A stretch of DNA of 17,940 bases, taken from Cyclobacteriaceae bacterium. Lineage in GTDB: Bacteria; Bacteroidota; Bacteroidia; Cytophagales; Cyclobacteriaceae. Shown here piece by piece: positions 6,861 to 14,556 of the stretch; position 1 is the stretch's first letter, and each line of letters opens with the position of its first letter. A program made the translations under genes and the position numbers. The notes below the pieces were generated by a model that saw only the letters and a program-made list of their open reading frames with translations, was not told where the DNA came from and made no database searches. The stretch covers positions 1-17,940 of the forward strand of contig WGED01000066.1 of the NCBI GenBank assembly GCA_015492915.1, written 5' to 3'.

Positions 6861-9287
6861 TCAGAACGGATATCCGATAGCGATGTTCCACAGGGCTTGC
6901 CCGGGTTCGCCGCGCCAGTTTGTAAGCGAGAGATTGTCGCCGATCCAGCGTTCCCCTTCCGGTCTGGCGGGATCGTACATTTTCACGCCATAGTCAAACC
7001 GTATGACAAGGAAGGAAAAATTGAGCCTGATGCCCAGCCCCATGCCGATTGCTATTTCCTTATAAAAGCGGTTGAACCTGAAATCGGCTCCCGGAAACTC
7101 CGGATTTTCATAAAATTTCCATACGTTGCCGGCATCGACAAAGAAGGCCCAGTCGATAAAGCCTATCAGTTTGCTCCTGAATTCGGCATTGGCTTCGAGT
7201 AGTATTTCACCGGGCTTTTCGACGCTGTAATCAAACATCCCGTCCTGTTCGGGGTTCTGATTTTTCCTCGGCGGCAGGCTGCCCGGACCGAGCCTTCGCG
7301 GTGGCCACGCCCTCACGCTGTTGGATCCTCCCGCAAAGAAGAATTTTTCATAAGGCAATGTCTTGTTGTTCCCGTATGGATAAGCAAGGCCGAAGTTAAA
7401 TCGTGTGGCAATGCCGGAGTGCTTGCCCGTGGTGATGTGTCGCCTGAAGTCGGTATTGAACTTAAGGTATTTGAAAAACTGAACGGTATCGGCGCGATTT
7501 TCCCTGAAACCCTTCGGGTCGATGATGTTGAAGATAGTTCCGCCTGATTCCACAAACAGTTTCAGCAGTGAGGATTTATTGCCGTACAGATCGTTCGGAT
7601 TGAAATTGTAGAGTACGGAAAAGTTGATGGCTGTGACGAATGAAGGCTCGAATGATTTGATGAGCGGATTGCCCAGTGAGTCGAGCTCCTTGAGCAATTC
7701 ATCAAATGCCGGATCGGTATTGGAATTGATCAAACTTACTTCCGACAGCGTGACATTGTAGGCTTTTCTGCGTTCGTGCTGCCAACTGTATCCGAAAGCG
7801 CCGGTAAAATTTGATCTCTGATATTCAGGTCGTTGGGTGTAGTTAAAGCTTGCCCTGACGATGGTATTGGGGTTGTATATTCCCACTTTTCTTTTGTATT
7901 GCGCACTGAACGGGAAGACGAATTGGGGGAAAATGAGCGCCAGTTTGCCGCCGGCCTCCACACTGCTGTAAACATCAGCCGTGGTGGCACTGGCTACCCC
8001 TTCAAACCCGAAAAAGCCGTTTATTTCAAGATTTTCAAGGCCGCCGAATACGTTTCTGTCTTTGAGCGACATGTGGTAGAAAGGACCGGGATAACCCTGA
8101 GTTACATTCAGGCCGACCTCATTGGTCATCTGGTATTTTTTCAGAGGGCTGGTAAAAATATTGGAGATGAAACGGCCTCCCGTTGTATCGTAGTTGATAT
8201 TGATAAACTTGAAATTATCGAGGTAGGCAAGCTGCCGTTGGGTGTTTAGCGTTTTGCTTAAACTGTAGTAAGTGCCCGGATAGATAAAGACACGCTGGTC
8301 GAGCACTTTTTTTGAGAAACGTTTATTGTAAAACTGATATGTGATGCCGTTGTAGGTAAGGTAGGATCGTTGCGCGCCCTCGTATTCGGTGCCTGCATCG
8401 GTGATGAAATTTACCGAATCGATCATAAACCGTTTGTGATACCCTCTTTTTACCGGATCGTTGATGACCATATTGATCTCAACGCCGTAAGGCCTGATGT
8501 CAGTGATCACGTCAAAGACAATGTATTGCCGGCTGAAATCATAGTAGCCGTTGTTTTTCAGTAATTTCTCCACACGCTCCCGCTCGGCAACAAGGTTGTC
8601 CTGATCGTAATTCTCTCCGATTATCAGTTTGCTGTCATGCCAGTTTTGTTCGATGATCTTTCTGATTTCAGCGTTGGTTGTAAAGAAACGGACTGTATCG
8701 ATGATGTGAGGCTTGTCCTCCTCAATATAATAGGTAACGTAAGCCCTTTTATTTCTTATCACGGTTTTATACTCGACCGAACCGTTGAAATAGCCTTTAT
8801 TTTGCAGGTACTGAAGCATTTGCTGCCTGGTAGCCTCGATGAGATCTTCATTATATACACTTACCGGCTCGCCCCAGCGCATCAGTATGTTCCCCTCCGT
8901 CAGCGTGCGCTGTTTGTTTTCCAGCTTTTTTTCTTCATTGCGCGTGATGCGGTCTATCTTCTTTTCCTTGCCGGCATGTTTGGCTTTTTTTGCAGCGTAT
9001 TTTTGTTTTATTTTTTCAATTTTGTCATGAATTTTGGCGGTGTCGTATCGTACCTCACCGAGGTGATAAATCCAGACATACATCGCAAAAGGAATGATGG
9101 GCAATTTCTTGTTGGCATGTGCCTGATAGAGTTCGCTCAAAATCTCTTTGTCCACATGTTCATTGCCTGCTATCCTTTGCTTGCGCAGCAAATATTCATC
9201 ATCTTGCAAATATCTGACGCCCATGCAAGAGGTGATAAAAGATATCAGGATTGCATAAACAAATAATTTTGCAAAATATTGATTCAA
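6861..9287 (-). CDS. tamL: TamL-like lipoprotein, Omp85/BamA-TamA superfamily
   Basis: This is an outer-membrane assembly factor of the Omp85 superfamily in its Bacteroidota lipoprotein form. With TTG at 9287 it has 808 residues. The signal peptide ends in the lipobox ITSC (Cys21). POTRA-like repeats follow, with GYFNGSVEY (165-173) and GYYDFSRQY (247-255), interrupted early by a Lys/Glu-rich helical insert (about 82-130). A beta-barrel covers about 390-808, containing FAGGSNSVRAW (651-661, the counterpart of the VRGF motif) and ending YPF with the C-terminal aromatic typical of barrels. CTG at 9296 (MKKLNQYF start) is an alternative; TTG at 9362 would put nonsignal sequence in front and lie upstream of the candidate promoter. 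The expected partner TamB is not next to it. Confidence 0.88.
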   Translation of the reverse strand: MNQYFAKLFVYAILISFITSCMGVRYLQDDEYLLRKQRIAGNEHVDKEILSELYQAHANKKLPIIPFAMYVWIYHLGEVRYDTAKIHDKIEKIKQKYAAKKAKHAGKEKKIDRITRNEEKKLENKQRTLTEGNILMRWGEPVSVYNEDLIEATRQQMLQYLQNKGYFNGSVEYKTVIRNKRAYVTYYIEEDKPHIIDTVRFFTTNAEIRKIIEQNWHDSKLIIGENYDQDNLVAERERVEKLLKNNGYYDFSRQYIVFDVITDIRPYGVEINMVINDPVKRGYHKRFMIDSVNFITDAGTEYEGAQRSYLTYNGITYQFYNKRFSKKVLDQRVFIYPGTYYSLSKTLNTQRQLAYLDNFKFININYDTTGGRFISNIFTSPLKKYQMTNEVGLNVTQGYPGPFYHMSLKDRNVFGGLENLEINGFFGFEGVASATTADVYSSVEAGGKLALIFPQFVFPFSAQYKRKVGIYNPNTIVRASFNYTQRPEYQRSNFTGAFGYSWQHERRKAYNVTLSEVSLINSNTDPAFDELLKELDSLGNPLIKSFEPSFVTAINFSVLYNFNPNDLYGNKSSLLKLFVESGGTIFNIIDPKGFRENRADTVQFFKYLKFNTDFRRHITTGKHSGIATRFNFGLAYPYGNNKTLPYEKFFFAGGSNSVRAWPPRRLGPGSLPPRKNQNPEQDGMFDYSVEKPGEILLEANAEFRSKLIGFIDWAFFVDAGNVWKFYENPEFPGADFRFNRFYKEIAIGMGLGIRLNFSFLVIRFDYGVKMYDPARPEGERWIGDNLSLTNWRGEPGQALWNIAIGYPF
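9264..9271 (+). promoter_or_regulatory. -7 promoter box for the RNA methyltransferase
   Basis: TAATTTTG is an exact TAnnTTTG match, 32 bases before the ATG at 9304. It lies inside the signal-peptide codons of the divergent tamL gene. No clear -33 box is visible. Confidence 0.5.
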
Positions 9288-9303
9288 TTTTTTCAGCGCA
9301 GTA

Positions 9304-10041
9304 ATGATTTCTAAGTCGCAGGCAAAGTTTGTTAAAAGTTTAAAATTAAAAAAATACCGCAAGAAGGCGCTATCTTTTTTGATAGAAGGGGCAAAGAATG
9401 TGCTCGAATTGCTCGATTCGGACTTTGAAGTACAACAATTGTTCGTGACGGAAAAATTTTTGGAGAAATACGGTGACCGGCTCCATGAAAAAACGGCTTA
9501 TCTGGTGTGCAAGGAAAATGAACTGGCCGCGCTGGGGACCTTTAAAACGAATGAGTATGCCCTTGCCGTAGCCAAAATGCGCCCAAAATCATGTGATTTT
9601 CATGAGGATGACCTGATCATCGTGCTCGATGGTGTGAGCGATCCCGGCAATCTGGGCGCCATCATCCGCATTGCCGACTGGTACGGGATTTCCAATATCG
9701 TGGCCAGCACCGATTCGGCTGATTTTTATAATCCGAAAGTGATCAATGCCACCATGGGTTCATTTACGCGCGTGTGTGTGAGGCATATGGATTTGGAGCA
9801 ATTTTTCTTGGAGGATCAGGATCGCAGGGTTTACGGGGCGGTACTTGACGGGAAGGATATAAACGAAGCTGATCTGAACCTGCCCGCCATCTTACTGATG
9901 GGGAGCGAGTCGACCGGCGTCAGTGAATCATTGCAACGGCATATTCATGAGAAAATTACCATTCCGCGAAGGGGAGGGGCCGAATCGCTCAACGTGGCCA
10001 TCTCCACCGCCATTGTCTGTGATCACTTTTTCAGGAATTGA
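9304..10041 (+). CDS. SpoU/TrmH-family RNA 2'-O-methyltransferase
   Basis: Enzymes of this knotted SPOUT family methylate ribose 2'-hydroxyls of tRNA or rRNA with S-adenosylmethionine. The 245-residue protein has a substrate-binding N-terminal domain (about 1-95, beginning ISKSQAKFVKSLKLKKYR). The catalytic domain has motif 1 LDGVSDPGNLGAIIRIADW (108-126, Asn116 and Arg122), motif 2 LLMGSESTGVS (197-207, Glu202) and motif 3 IPRRGGAESLNVAISTAI (220-237, Ser228-Leu-Asn). The target nucleotide cannot be inferred. It is divergent from tamL with start codons only 16 bases apart. The sulfatase follows after 31 bases and may be cotranscribed. Confidence 0.93.
   Translation: MISKSQAKFVKSLKLKKYRKKALSFLIEGAKNVLELLDSDFEVQQLFVTEKFLEKYGDRLHEKTAYLVCKENELAALGTFKTNEYALAVAKMRPKSCDFHEDDLIIVLDGVSDPGNLGAIIRIADWYGISNIVASTDSADFYNPKVINATMGSFTRVCVRHMDLEQFFLEDQDRRVYGAVLDGKDINEADLNLPAILLMGSESTGVSESLQRHIHEKITIPRRGGAESLNVAISTAIVCDHFFRN
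9323..9330 (-). promoter_or_regulatory. candidate -7 box for tamL
   Basis: The minus strand reads AAACTTTG, one mismatch from TAnnTTTG. It would start transcription near 9316-9318, leaving a leader of about 20-30 bases before the 9296 or 9287 start codons. It lies within the first codons of the methyltransferase gene. Confidence 0.3.
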
Positions 10042-10072
10042 ATAGACGGATTATTTCATTAAATTTAAATGA

Positions 10073-11494
10073 ATGAAAGTGCTGTTTCTTGTTACTTTTC
10101 TGCTTTTAACTTTAGCCTGTCAGGTTAAAGAGCAACCGGATAGACCAAATATCATTCTTATCATGAGCGATGACCTCGGATGGGGTGATACGGGCTTCAA
10201 CGGAAACCAAACCATCAGGACGCCTAATCTTGACATGCTCGCATCAAAAGGCATGATTTTCGACCGGTTTTATTCGGCTTCTCCCGTTTGTTCTCCGACC
10301 AGGGCGAGTTGTCTGACGGGGCGAAATCCTTACAGAATCGATATTCCAACGGCCAATGCCGGGCACATGAAAGAAGAGGAAATTACATTGGCGGAAATCC
10401 TGAAGGCACAGGGATACAGGACGGGACACTTTGGTAAATGGCATCTCGGCACGCTGACGACCAGAATCAAAGACGCCAACAGGGGCAGACCGGGTAAAAC
10501 CGAGCATTTCAGTATTCCTACCCGGCATGGATTTGACGTCTTTTTTTCGACAGAATCAAAAGTGCCGACTTATGACCCCATGCTGAAACCTTTGTCGTTT
10601 GATGCCGGAGCAGGTGAAAGTCTCCGCTACGGCTGGAGAGCCATAACCAACACGGACAGCGCTGAATTTTACGCCACCCGTTATTGGGTTGGGGCGGAGC
10701 AATCAGTTGACGACTCTCTGCGGGGTAATGATGCAAGCCTGATTATGACCAGGGCAATGGATTTTATGACAAAAAGCCGGGAATCAGGGAATCCGTTTTT
10801 CACAGTCATCTGGCTTCACGCGCCCCATCTACCGGTGGTGGCTGATGCCGCACACAGAAATTTATATAATTCTCATGGACTGCAAGAACAGTTGTACTAC
10901 GGCACCATCACGGCAATGGACGAAGAGATGGGAGCACTGTGGAATAAGCTGCAAGACCTGGGTGTGAGCCGCAATACGATGATATGGTTTTGCAGTGATA
11001 ACGGGCCTGAAAGGGATACGCCGGGCTCAGCGGGGCCGTTCAGGGAAAGGAAGCGAAGCCTCTATGAGGGCGGCGTCAGAGTACCTGCTTTTTTAGTTTG
11101 GGAACAAAAGGTGAGGCCCGGGCAGAGAACAGCCTTTCCGGCGGTGACCAATGATTATCTGCCTACGATCATAGACTTGCTGCATCTTGAACCGGTAAAG
11201 GACAGGCCAATAGACGGCATCAGTCTGAAAAATGTATTGTTGAAGGGTATGGAAAAAGAGCGAAACAAACCGATCGGATTTTTGTTTGGTAATAAAATAT
11301 CATGGGTAACAGACCGGTACAAGCTTATCTCCGCGGATTCGGGGAAAACCTTTGAATTATACGATCTGCTGGCTGACCCGTCCGAAACGCAAGACATCGC
11401 AGCGAATGCCCCCGGCCTTGTTGAAGCCATGAAAAAAGCACTATTTTCATGGAGGGAATCCGTGGAAAAGAGCAGAAAGGGAGGCGACTATTGA
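10073..11494 (+). CDS. type I (formylglycine-dependent) sulfatase, exported
   Basis: It should hydrolyse sulfate esters, most likely on a polysaccharide or glycosaminoglycan, outside the cytoplasm. The 473-residue protein starts with a hydrophobic signal ending TLAC (Cys16), an imperfect lipobox. The sulfatase core follows: metal ligands in MSDDLGWGD (31-39, Asp33-Asp34), the CSPTRASCLTGR signature with Cys73 as formylglycine precursor, GKWHLG (121-126, Lys122 and His124), WLHAPHLPV (247-255), FCSDNGPE (306-313, Asp309-Asn310) and KRSLYEGGVRVP (327-338). The C-terminal subdomain ends about residue 465. No SusC/SusD pair, glycoside hydrolase or maturase is present in the window, so the substrate is open. 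Translation is placed at the second of two overlapping ATGs (10069, 10073), the one in frame. Confidence 0.93.
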   Translation: MKVLFLVTFLLLTLACQVKEQPDRPNIILIMSDDLGWGDTGFNGNQTIRTPNLDMLASKGMIFDRFYSASPVCSPTRASCLTGRNPYRIDIPTANAGHMKEEEITLAEILKAQGYRTGHFGKWHLGTLTTRIKDANRGRPGKTEHFSIPTRHGFDVFFSTESKVPTYDPMLKPLSFDAGAGESLRYGWRAITNTDSAEFYATRYWVGAEQSVDDSLRGNDASLIMTRAMDFMTKSRESGNPFFTVIWLHAPHLPVVADAAHRNLYNSHGLQEQLYYGTITAMDEEMGALWNKLQDLGVSRNTMIWFCSDNGPERDTPGSAGPFRERKRSLYEGGVRVPAFLVWEQKVRPGQRTAFPAVTNDYLPTIIDLLHLEPVKDRPIDGISLKNVLLKGMEKERNKPIGFLFGNKISWVTDRYKLISADSGKTFELYDLLADPSETQDIAANAPGLVEAMKKALFSWRESVEKSRKGGDY

Positions 11495-11567
11495 ATATCG
11501 GACATACGAGTAACGATTGAAGAATGCAGGGTATTTCGTCACACGAAAATAAAAAATCATTGTTTTG

Positions 11568-12197
11568 TCATAGCAATACCTTGATGCCGGCGGGAGTCTG
11601 TCTTATTTTGCCATCGCTCTCCAGTCGCTTGATTACCCTCGTCACTACTTCGCGTGCTGTGCCCAGGTCGCGCGCGATTTCATGATGCCTGATTTTGAGG
11701 ACATCCGAATTTATGATCTTAGATTTTTCTTTCAGATAGGTGACGATCCGCTGATCGAGTGTGAGAAAAACAAACTGGTTGATCGTTTCCAGCAATTCGA
11801 GGTAACGTTTGTGGTACAGATCGAAAAACAGTTTGTTGAATCTCGGATATTTCATGGTCCAGTCGGGAATTTTTGTTGCCGGCAGTAGCAGCACTTTCGA
11901 ATCCTGCTCAGTGATGGCGTAAATTCTGCTCGGCTCATTGTAAATGAGTGAAGAGAATGTGATTATGCAGCTCTGTCTCGGCATGATATAGTACAGAAGC
12001 AGGTCTTTATCGTCAAATTGTTTATACACTTTCACAACCCCTTCAATGACCACGGGCAGGTGTTTCAGATATTGCCCCTCCCTGACCAGGGTAGTGTTTT
12101 GCGGAAAGACATCCACCTTTGAAATAGCCAGAATTTCATTAATCAGGTCGTGCTCAAGGCCTGACAAACTGACTTTTACCTGTTGATCATCAACCAT
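11568..12197 (-). CDS. Crp/Fnr-family transcription regulator
   Basis: This 209-residue regulator has a cyclic-nucleotide-binding-like beta roll at about 25-112, a linking helix at about 115-145, and a winged helix-turn-helix at about 148-209. The latter has HHEIARDLGTAREVVTRVIK (171-190) as the DNA-reading segment. The effector pocket lacks the RxS signature of cAMP-binding Crp and shows no Fnr-type N-terminal cysteine cluster, so the ligand is unknown. The gene is divergent from a lipoprotein pair with 74 bases between the starts, so control of those genes is a natural guess. GTTGAT-C-ATCAAC (12182-12194) overlaps its first codons. Confidence 0.9.
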   Translation of the reverse strand: MVDDQQVKVSLSGLEHDLINEILAISKVDVFPQNTTLVREGQYLKHLPVVIEGVVKVYKQFDDKDLLLYYIMPRQSCIITFSSLIYNEPSRIYAITEQDSKVLLLPATKIPDWTMKYPRFNKLFFDLYHKRYLELLETINQFVFLTLDQRIVTYLKEKSKIINSDVLKIRHHEIARDLGTAREVVTRVIKRLESDGKIRQTPAGIKVLL

Positions 12198-12271
12198 TTT
12201 CTCTATTTTGAGTTTAATTATTAAGACCTGTCACCGATTAAAAGAATTTATGTAAAGTATAAAAAAAGATT
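12198..12271. promoter_or_regulatory. divergent control region between the Crp/Fnr gene and the lipoprotein genes
   Basis: This 74-base AT-rich spacer must hold both promoters. No exact TAnnTTTG box is present on either strand. Toward the regulator the nearest candidate is TACTTTAC on the minus strand. There is no TGTGA-N6-TCACA or TTGAT-N4-ATCAA site. Confidence 0.3.
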
Positions 12272-12769
12272 ATGAAAACACTACTGAATATATTGACAAT
12301 TATGGTTTTACTCATGGTGACATCTTGTGGTGACACTCAAAATGAACCGTCGCCGGAACCACCGCAAAATATCATTGACAAATCCCTGTCTTATTTCGAT
12401 GGAGATGTTATCGAAAAATATCAGGATACAGAGGACGGGGTTGCTGTCTGGAAAGTTAAGATCAGGAACAGCAAGGGATCGGTGCTGAAATTTTACTGGC
12501 GCGTCAGCGATGGCAGTCTGTACGAAATGGAGGGAGAGACAGGACCGTTTGATTATGAAGTAGTTCCTGGCAATAATCTGATCAATTTTCAGGCTGCATT
12601 GACTATTGCCAAAGGGTCGGTGAAAAATGACAACCTGCAAGGGTGGTATTTAAAAAAAGAGAGCAGGTTTAAAGATATTTGGGTGTATGAGTTTGAATTT
12701 GACATTAACGGCAATGACATCAAAGTATATATAGATGCTGCCAGCGGCAATGTACTCGAGAAAAGCTGA
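12272..12769 (+). CDS. PepSY-like lipoprotein
   Basis: This 165-residue exported lipoprotein has signal MKTLLNILTIMVLLMVTSC, with lipobox VTSC and Cys19. Two PepSY-like halves follow. The first covers about 34-90 (NIIDKSLSYFDGDVIEKY, then a strand pair with KVKIRNSKGS and VSDGSLYEMEGE). The second covers about 104-165 (INFQAALTIAKGSV, then VYEFEFDINGNDIKVYID, closing ASGNVLE). The pattern of helix, variable strand and a closing A-x-x-G-x-V turn is that of PepSY modules, which often act as protease inhibitors or regulators at the cell surface; no partner is visible. It is divergent from the Crp/Fnr gene and is followed after 46 bases by another lipoprotein, probably in one transcript. Confidence 0.82.
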   Translation: MKTLLNILTIMVLLMVTSCGDTQNEPSPEPPQNIIDKSLSYFDGDVIEKYQDTEDGVAVWKVKIRNSKGSVLKFYWRVSDGSLYEMEGETGPFDYEVVPGNNLINFQAALTIAKGSVKNDNLQGWYLKKESRFKDIWVYEFEFDINGNDIKVYIDAASGNVLEKS

Positions 12770-12815
12770 ATGCCGGCTTGGAATTATAACAATGAATTAA
12801 CTATAACCAACAACC

Positions 12816-13385
12816 ATGAAACAATTTGCAACAAAAATATTCTCAACAGCCCTGCTTTCGGTAATTTTTTTGAATGCATGTAATGATAATTCCAATGAGG
12901 CTGATCCCTGTACTAATCCTCCGGAAGTGAGTGTCGATGAAGTCATTGCCAGCGTTACCGGTAAAGATAACGGATTGGTAGTGGCAAGTGCAAGCAAGGG
13001 AACATCTCCTTACCAATTTAGTATCGACGGCAGTAATTTTCAGGCCGAAGGCAGTTTTTCCGACCTCGCTCCGGCTTCTTATACGATTACCGTCAGGGAT
13101 GTCAACGGTTGTACCGGCACAGCCGTTGCGATCGTCAGGGAGGTGCCGGAGGTATCGTATGCTATCCGGGTCAGGCCCCTGATCGACAATAACTGTCAGG
13201 TTTCAGGATGTCACGGCGACAATCCCGGTTTGCCTTCCTGGGCCACCTATGACGATGTAAAAGCGAAAGCAGAAAGGATTAAGATACGAACAGGTGCCAA
13301 GGAAATGCCTCCTAACAACCCCCTTGCTGACGGAGACATTCAACTCATAGCTGACTGGGTCGATCAGGGCGCACCGAATAATTAG
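12816..13385 (+). CDS. lipoprotein with SprB-like repeat and cytochrome-c-like CX4CH domain
   Basis: The 189-residue protein has a signal ending LNAC (Cys22). Residues about 35-110 resemble the SprB/adhesin beta repeat: ASASKGTSPYQFSIDGSNFQ (57-76), FSDLAPASYTITVRDVNGC (81-99). Residues about 113-189 resemble the small exported c-type cytochrome-like domain: IRVRPLIDNNC (117-127), Cys127-x4-Cys132-His133 (CQVSGCHGD), MPPNNPL (164-170, Met164 as possible axial ligand) and IADWVDQGAPNN at the end. The spacing is CX4CH rather than CXXCH, so haem attachment is uncertain. I know of CX4CH variants (NCAVSGCH type) in Bacteroidota proteins of this general form. The exact role, electron transfer or a structural disulfide domain, is unresolved. 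Confidence 0.8.
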   Translation: MKQFATKIFSTALLSVIFLNACNDNSNEADPCTNPPEVSVDEVIASVTGKDNGLVVASASKGTSPYQFSIDGSNFQAEGSFSDLAPASYTITVRDVNGCTGTAVAIVREVPEVSYAIRVRPLIDNNCQVSGCHGDNPGLPSWATYDDVKAKAERIKIRTGAKEMPPNNPLADGDIQLIADWVDQGAPNN

Positions 13386-13480
13386 CGGTGCCGACGGGTA
13401 TGAAAATCCAATGATTATTCAGGCCGGTTAATTTTTTCATAATTCAAGTTTCATTTTCATTATATATGAATTTGATGCTG

Positions 13481-13488
13481 TATTTTTG
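13481..13488 (+). promoter_or_regulatory. -7 promoter box for the EEP-domain gene
   Basis: TATTTTTG is an exact TAnnTTTG match. The ATG at 13495 lies seven bases after it, which would place the transcription start almost at the start codon. No -33 box is evident. The TTG at 13486, in frame with the gene, is part of this box. Confidence 0.45.
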
Positions 13489-13494
13489 AGTGAA

Positions 13495-14556
13495 ATGATC
13501 AAAAGGCTATTCTTAAATCAGGGGGTCCTTGCCATTTACATCCTCATGCACTTGGCATGTCTTATAAGTGTGTATGTGCCGCCCAGTATTTTCTGGCCTG
13601 CTGTTTTTCTGAATTACTCCATTCCTGTAATCCTCGGTTTCGATGTTCTTTTTTTGTTTTTTATTTTGGTCATCAGCCGGAAGCACGTTGTATTTCCCTT
13701 GCTGGCATTGATCATATTTATTCCGTTTATTCCTGTCACCTGGCATCCCGGCTGGCAATCACAAAAAGGTGCATACGATATTTCCGTTATGAGCCTCAAC
13801 GCCAAGCTGTTTCGGAAACCGAAAACTTACAGTAAATTTTCCTTTGAAATGATCAAATGGGCTGCCGGCGATACTTCTGCAATCAAATGTTTTCAGGAAT
13901 ATAGTACAAACGAGCGCTGGAAAGTACTGGACGTGACACGCCAGATAGCGGAAAAAGGATATGATTATTACACTTTCAGAGCGCCTACCGGTGAGGAACA
14001 CAACCCTGGACTGGCTATATTCAGCAAATACAAAATATTGAAAAGGGGCATTGTATGGCAAAACCGCAACTCTCTCAATGCCGGAATTTATGCCGATTTA
14101 AAGATAAAAGGTAAGACTATCAGGGTGTACAATGTCCATCTTGCTTCGATGTATCTGGAGCTGTATAAATATAAAGATTATCGTGGCCCGCGTAATTACA
14201 TGGCAAAAATTAAAAAACTGTTCAGCCAATTGAAATACGGTGCATTGCGGAGGTCGGTACAGATCGATAAACTCATTGCTCACGCACAATCCAGTCCATA
14301 CCCTTTCATTATCTGCGGTGATTTTAATGAGATGCCGTATAGTTATAATTATTTCAAGCTGAAAAGATATTTCGGTAATGCTTTTGAGAGTGCGGGTCGC
14401 GGATTTGGCTTTTCGTACAACGGGATTTTATTTTTTTTGCGGATCGATCATCAGTTTTATGGAGATGGTATGGTGCCGGTAAAATACCGTATTGACAGGA
14501 GCATGAAGATATCCGATCATTTTCCCACCAGGGGATGGTACAGGTTTGAAAAGTAA
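13495..14556 (+). CDS. membrane-anchored endonuclease/exonuclease/phosphatase-family protein
   Basis: The 353-residue protein has two to three hydrophobic helices at about 10-80 and then an exported EEP domain: SLNAKLF (100-106), catalytic Glu135 in CFQEYS, GLAIFSKYKIL (172-182), IRVYNVHLASM (209-219, His215), ICGDFNEMPYSY (273-284, Asp276 and Asn278), RIDHQF (316-321) and SDHFP (340-344, Asp341-His342). All metal and catalytic positions of the fold are present, so it is probably active. Candidate substrates are phosphodiester-containing lipids or nucleic acid; the sequence does not decide. ATG at 13495 is preferred to TTG at 13486, which lies inside the -7 box. The 109-base upstream gap separates it from the lipoproteins, so it likely has its own transcript. 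Confidence 0.88.
   Translation: MIKRLFLNQGVLAIYILMHLACLISVYVPPSIFWPAVFLNYSIPVILGFDVLFLFFILVISRKHVVFPLLALIIFIPFIPVTWHPGWQSQKGAYDISVMSLNAKLFRKPKTYSKFSFEMIKWAAGDTSAIKCFQEYSTNERWKVLDVTRQIAEKGYDYYTFRAPTGEEHNPGLAIFSKYKILKRGIVWQNRNSLNAGIYADLKIKGKTIRVYNVHLASMYLELYKYKDYRGPRNYMAKIKKLFSQLKYGALRRSVQIDKLIAHAQSSPYPFIICGDFNEMPYSYNYFKLKRYFGNAFESAGRGFGFSYNGILFFLRIDHQFYGDGMVPVKYRIDRSMKISDHFPTRGWYRFEK

Noticed and set aside
8637..9266. 209-codon plus-strand frame rich in Phe and Ile
   Set aside because: It is antisense to the N-terminal half of tamL; the composition reflects complementary codons of Lys/Glu/Asn-rich helices.
11534..11548. short hairpin between the sulfatase and Crp/Fnr genes
   Set aside because: It has a six-base-pair AT-rich stem with no T tract in the required position for either strand; too weak to call a terminator.
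13386..13480. possible hidden small gene or RNA between the CX4CH lipoprotein and the EEP gene
   Set aside because: No open frame with a credible start, no stable hairpin and no recognisable motif.
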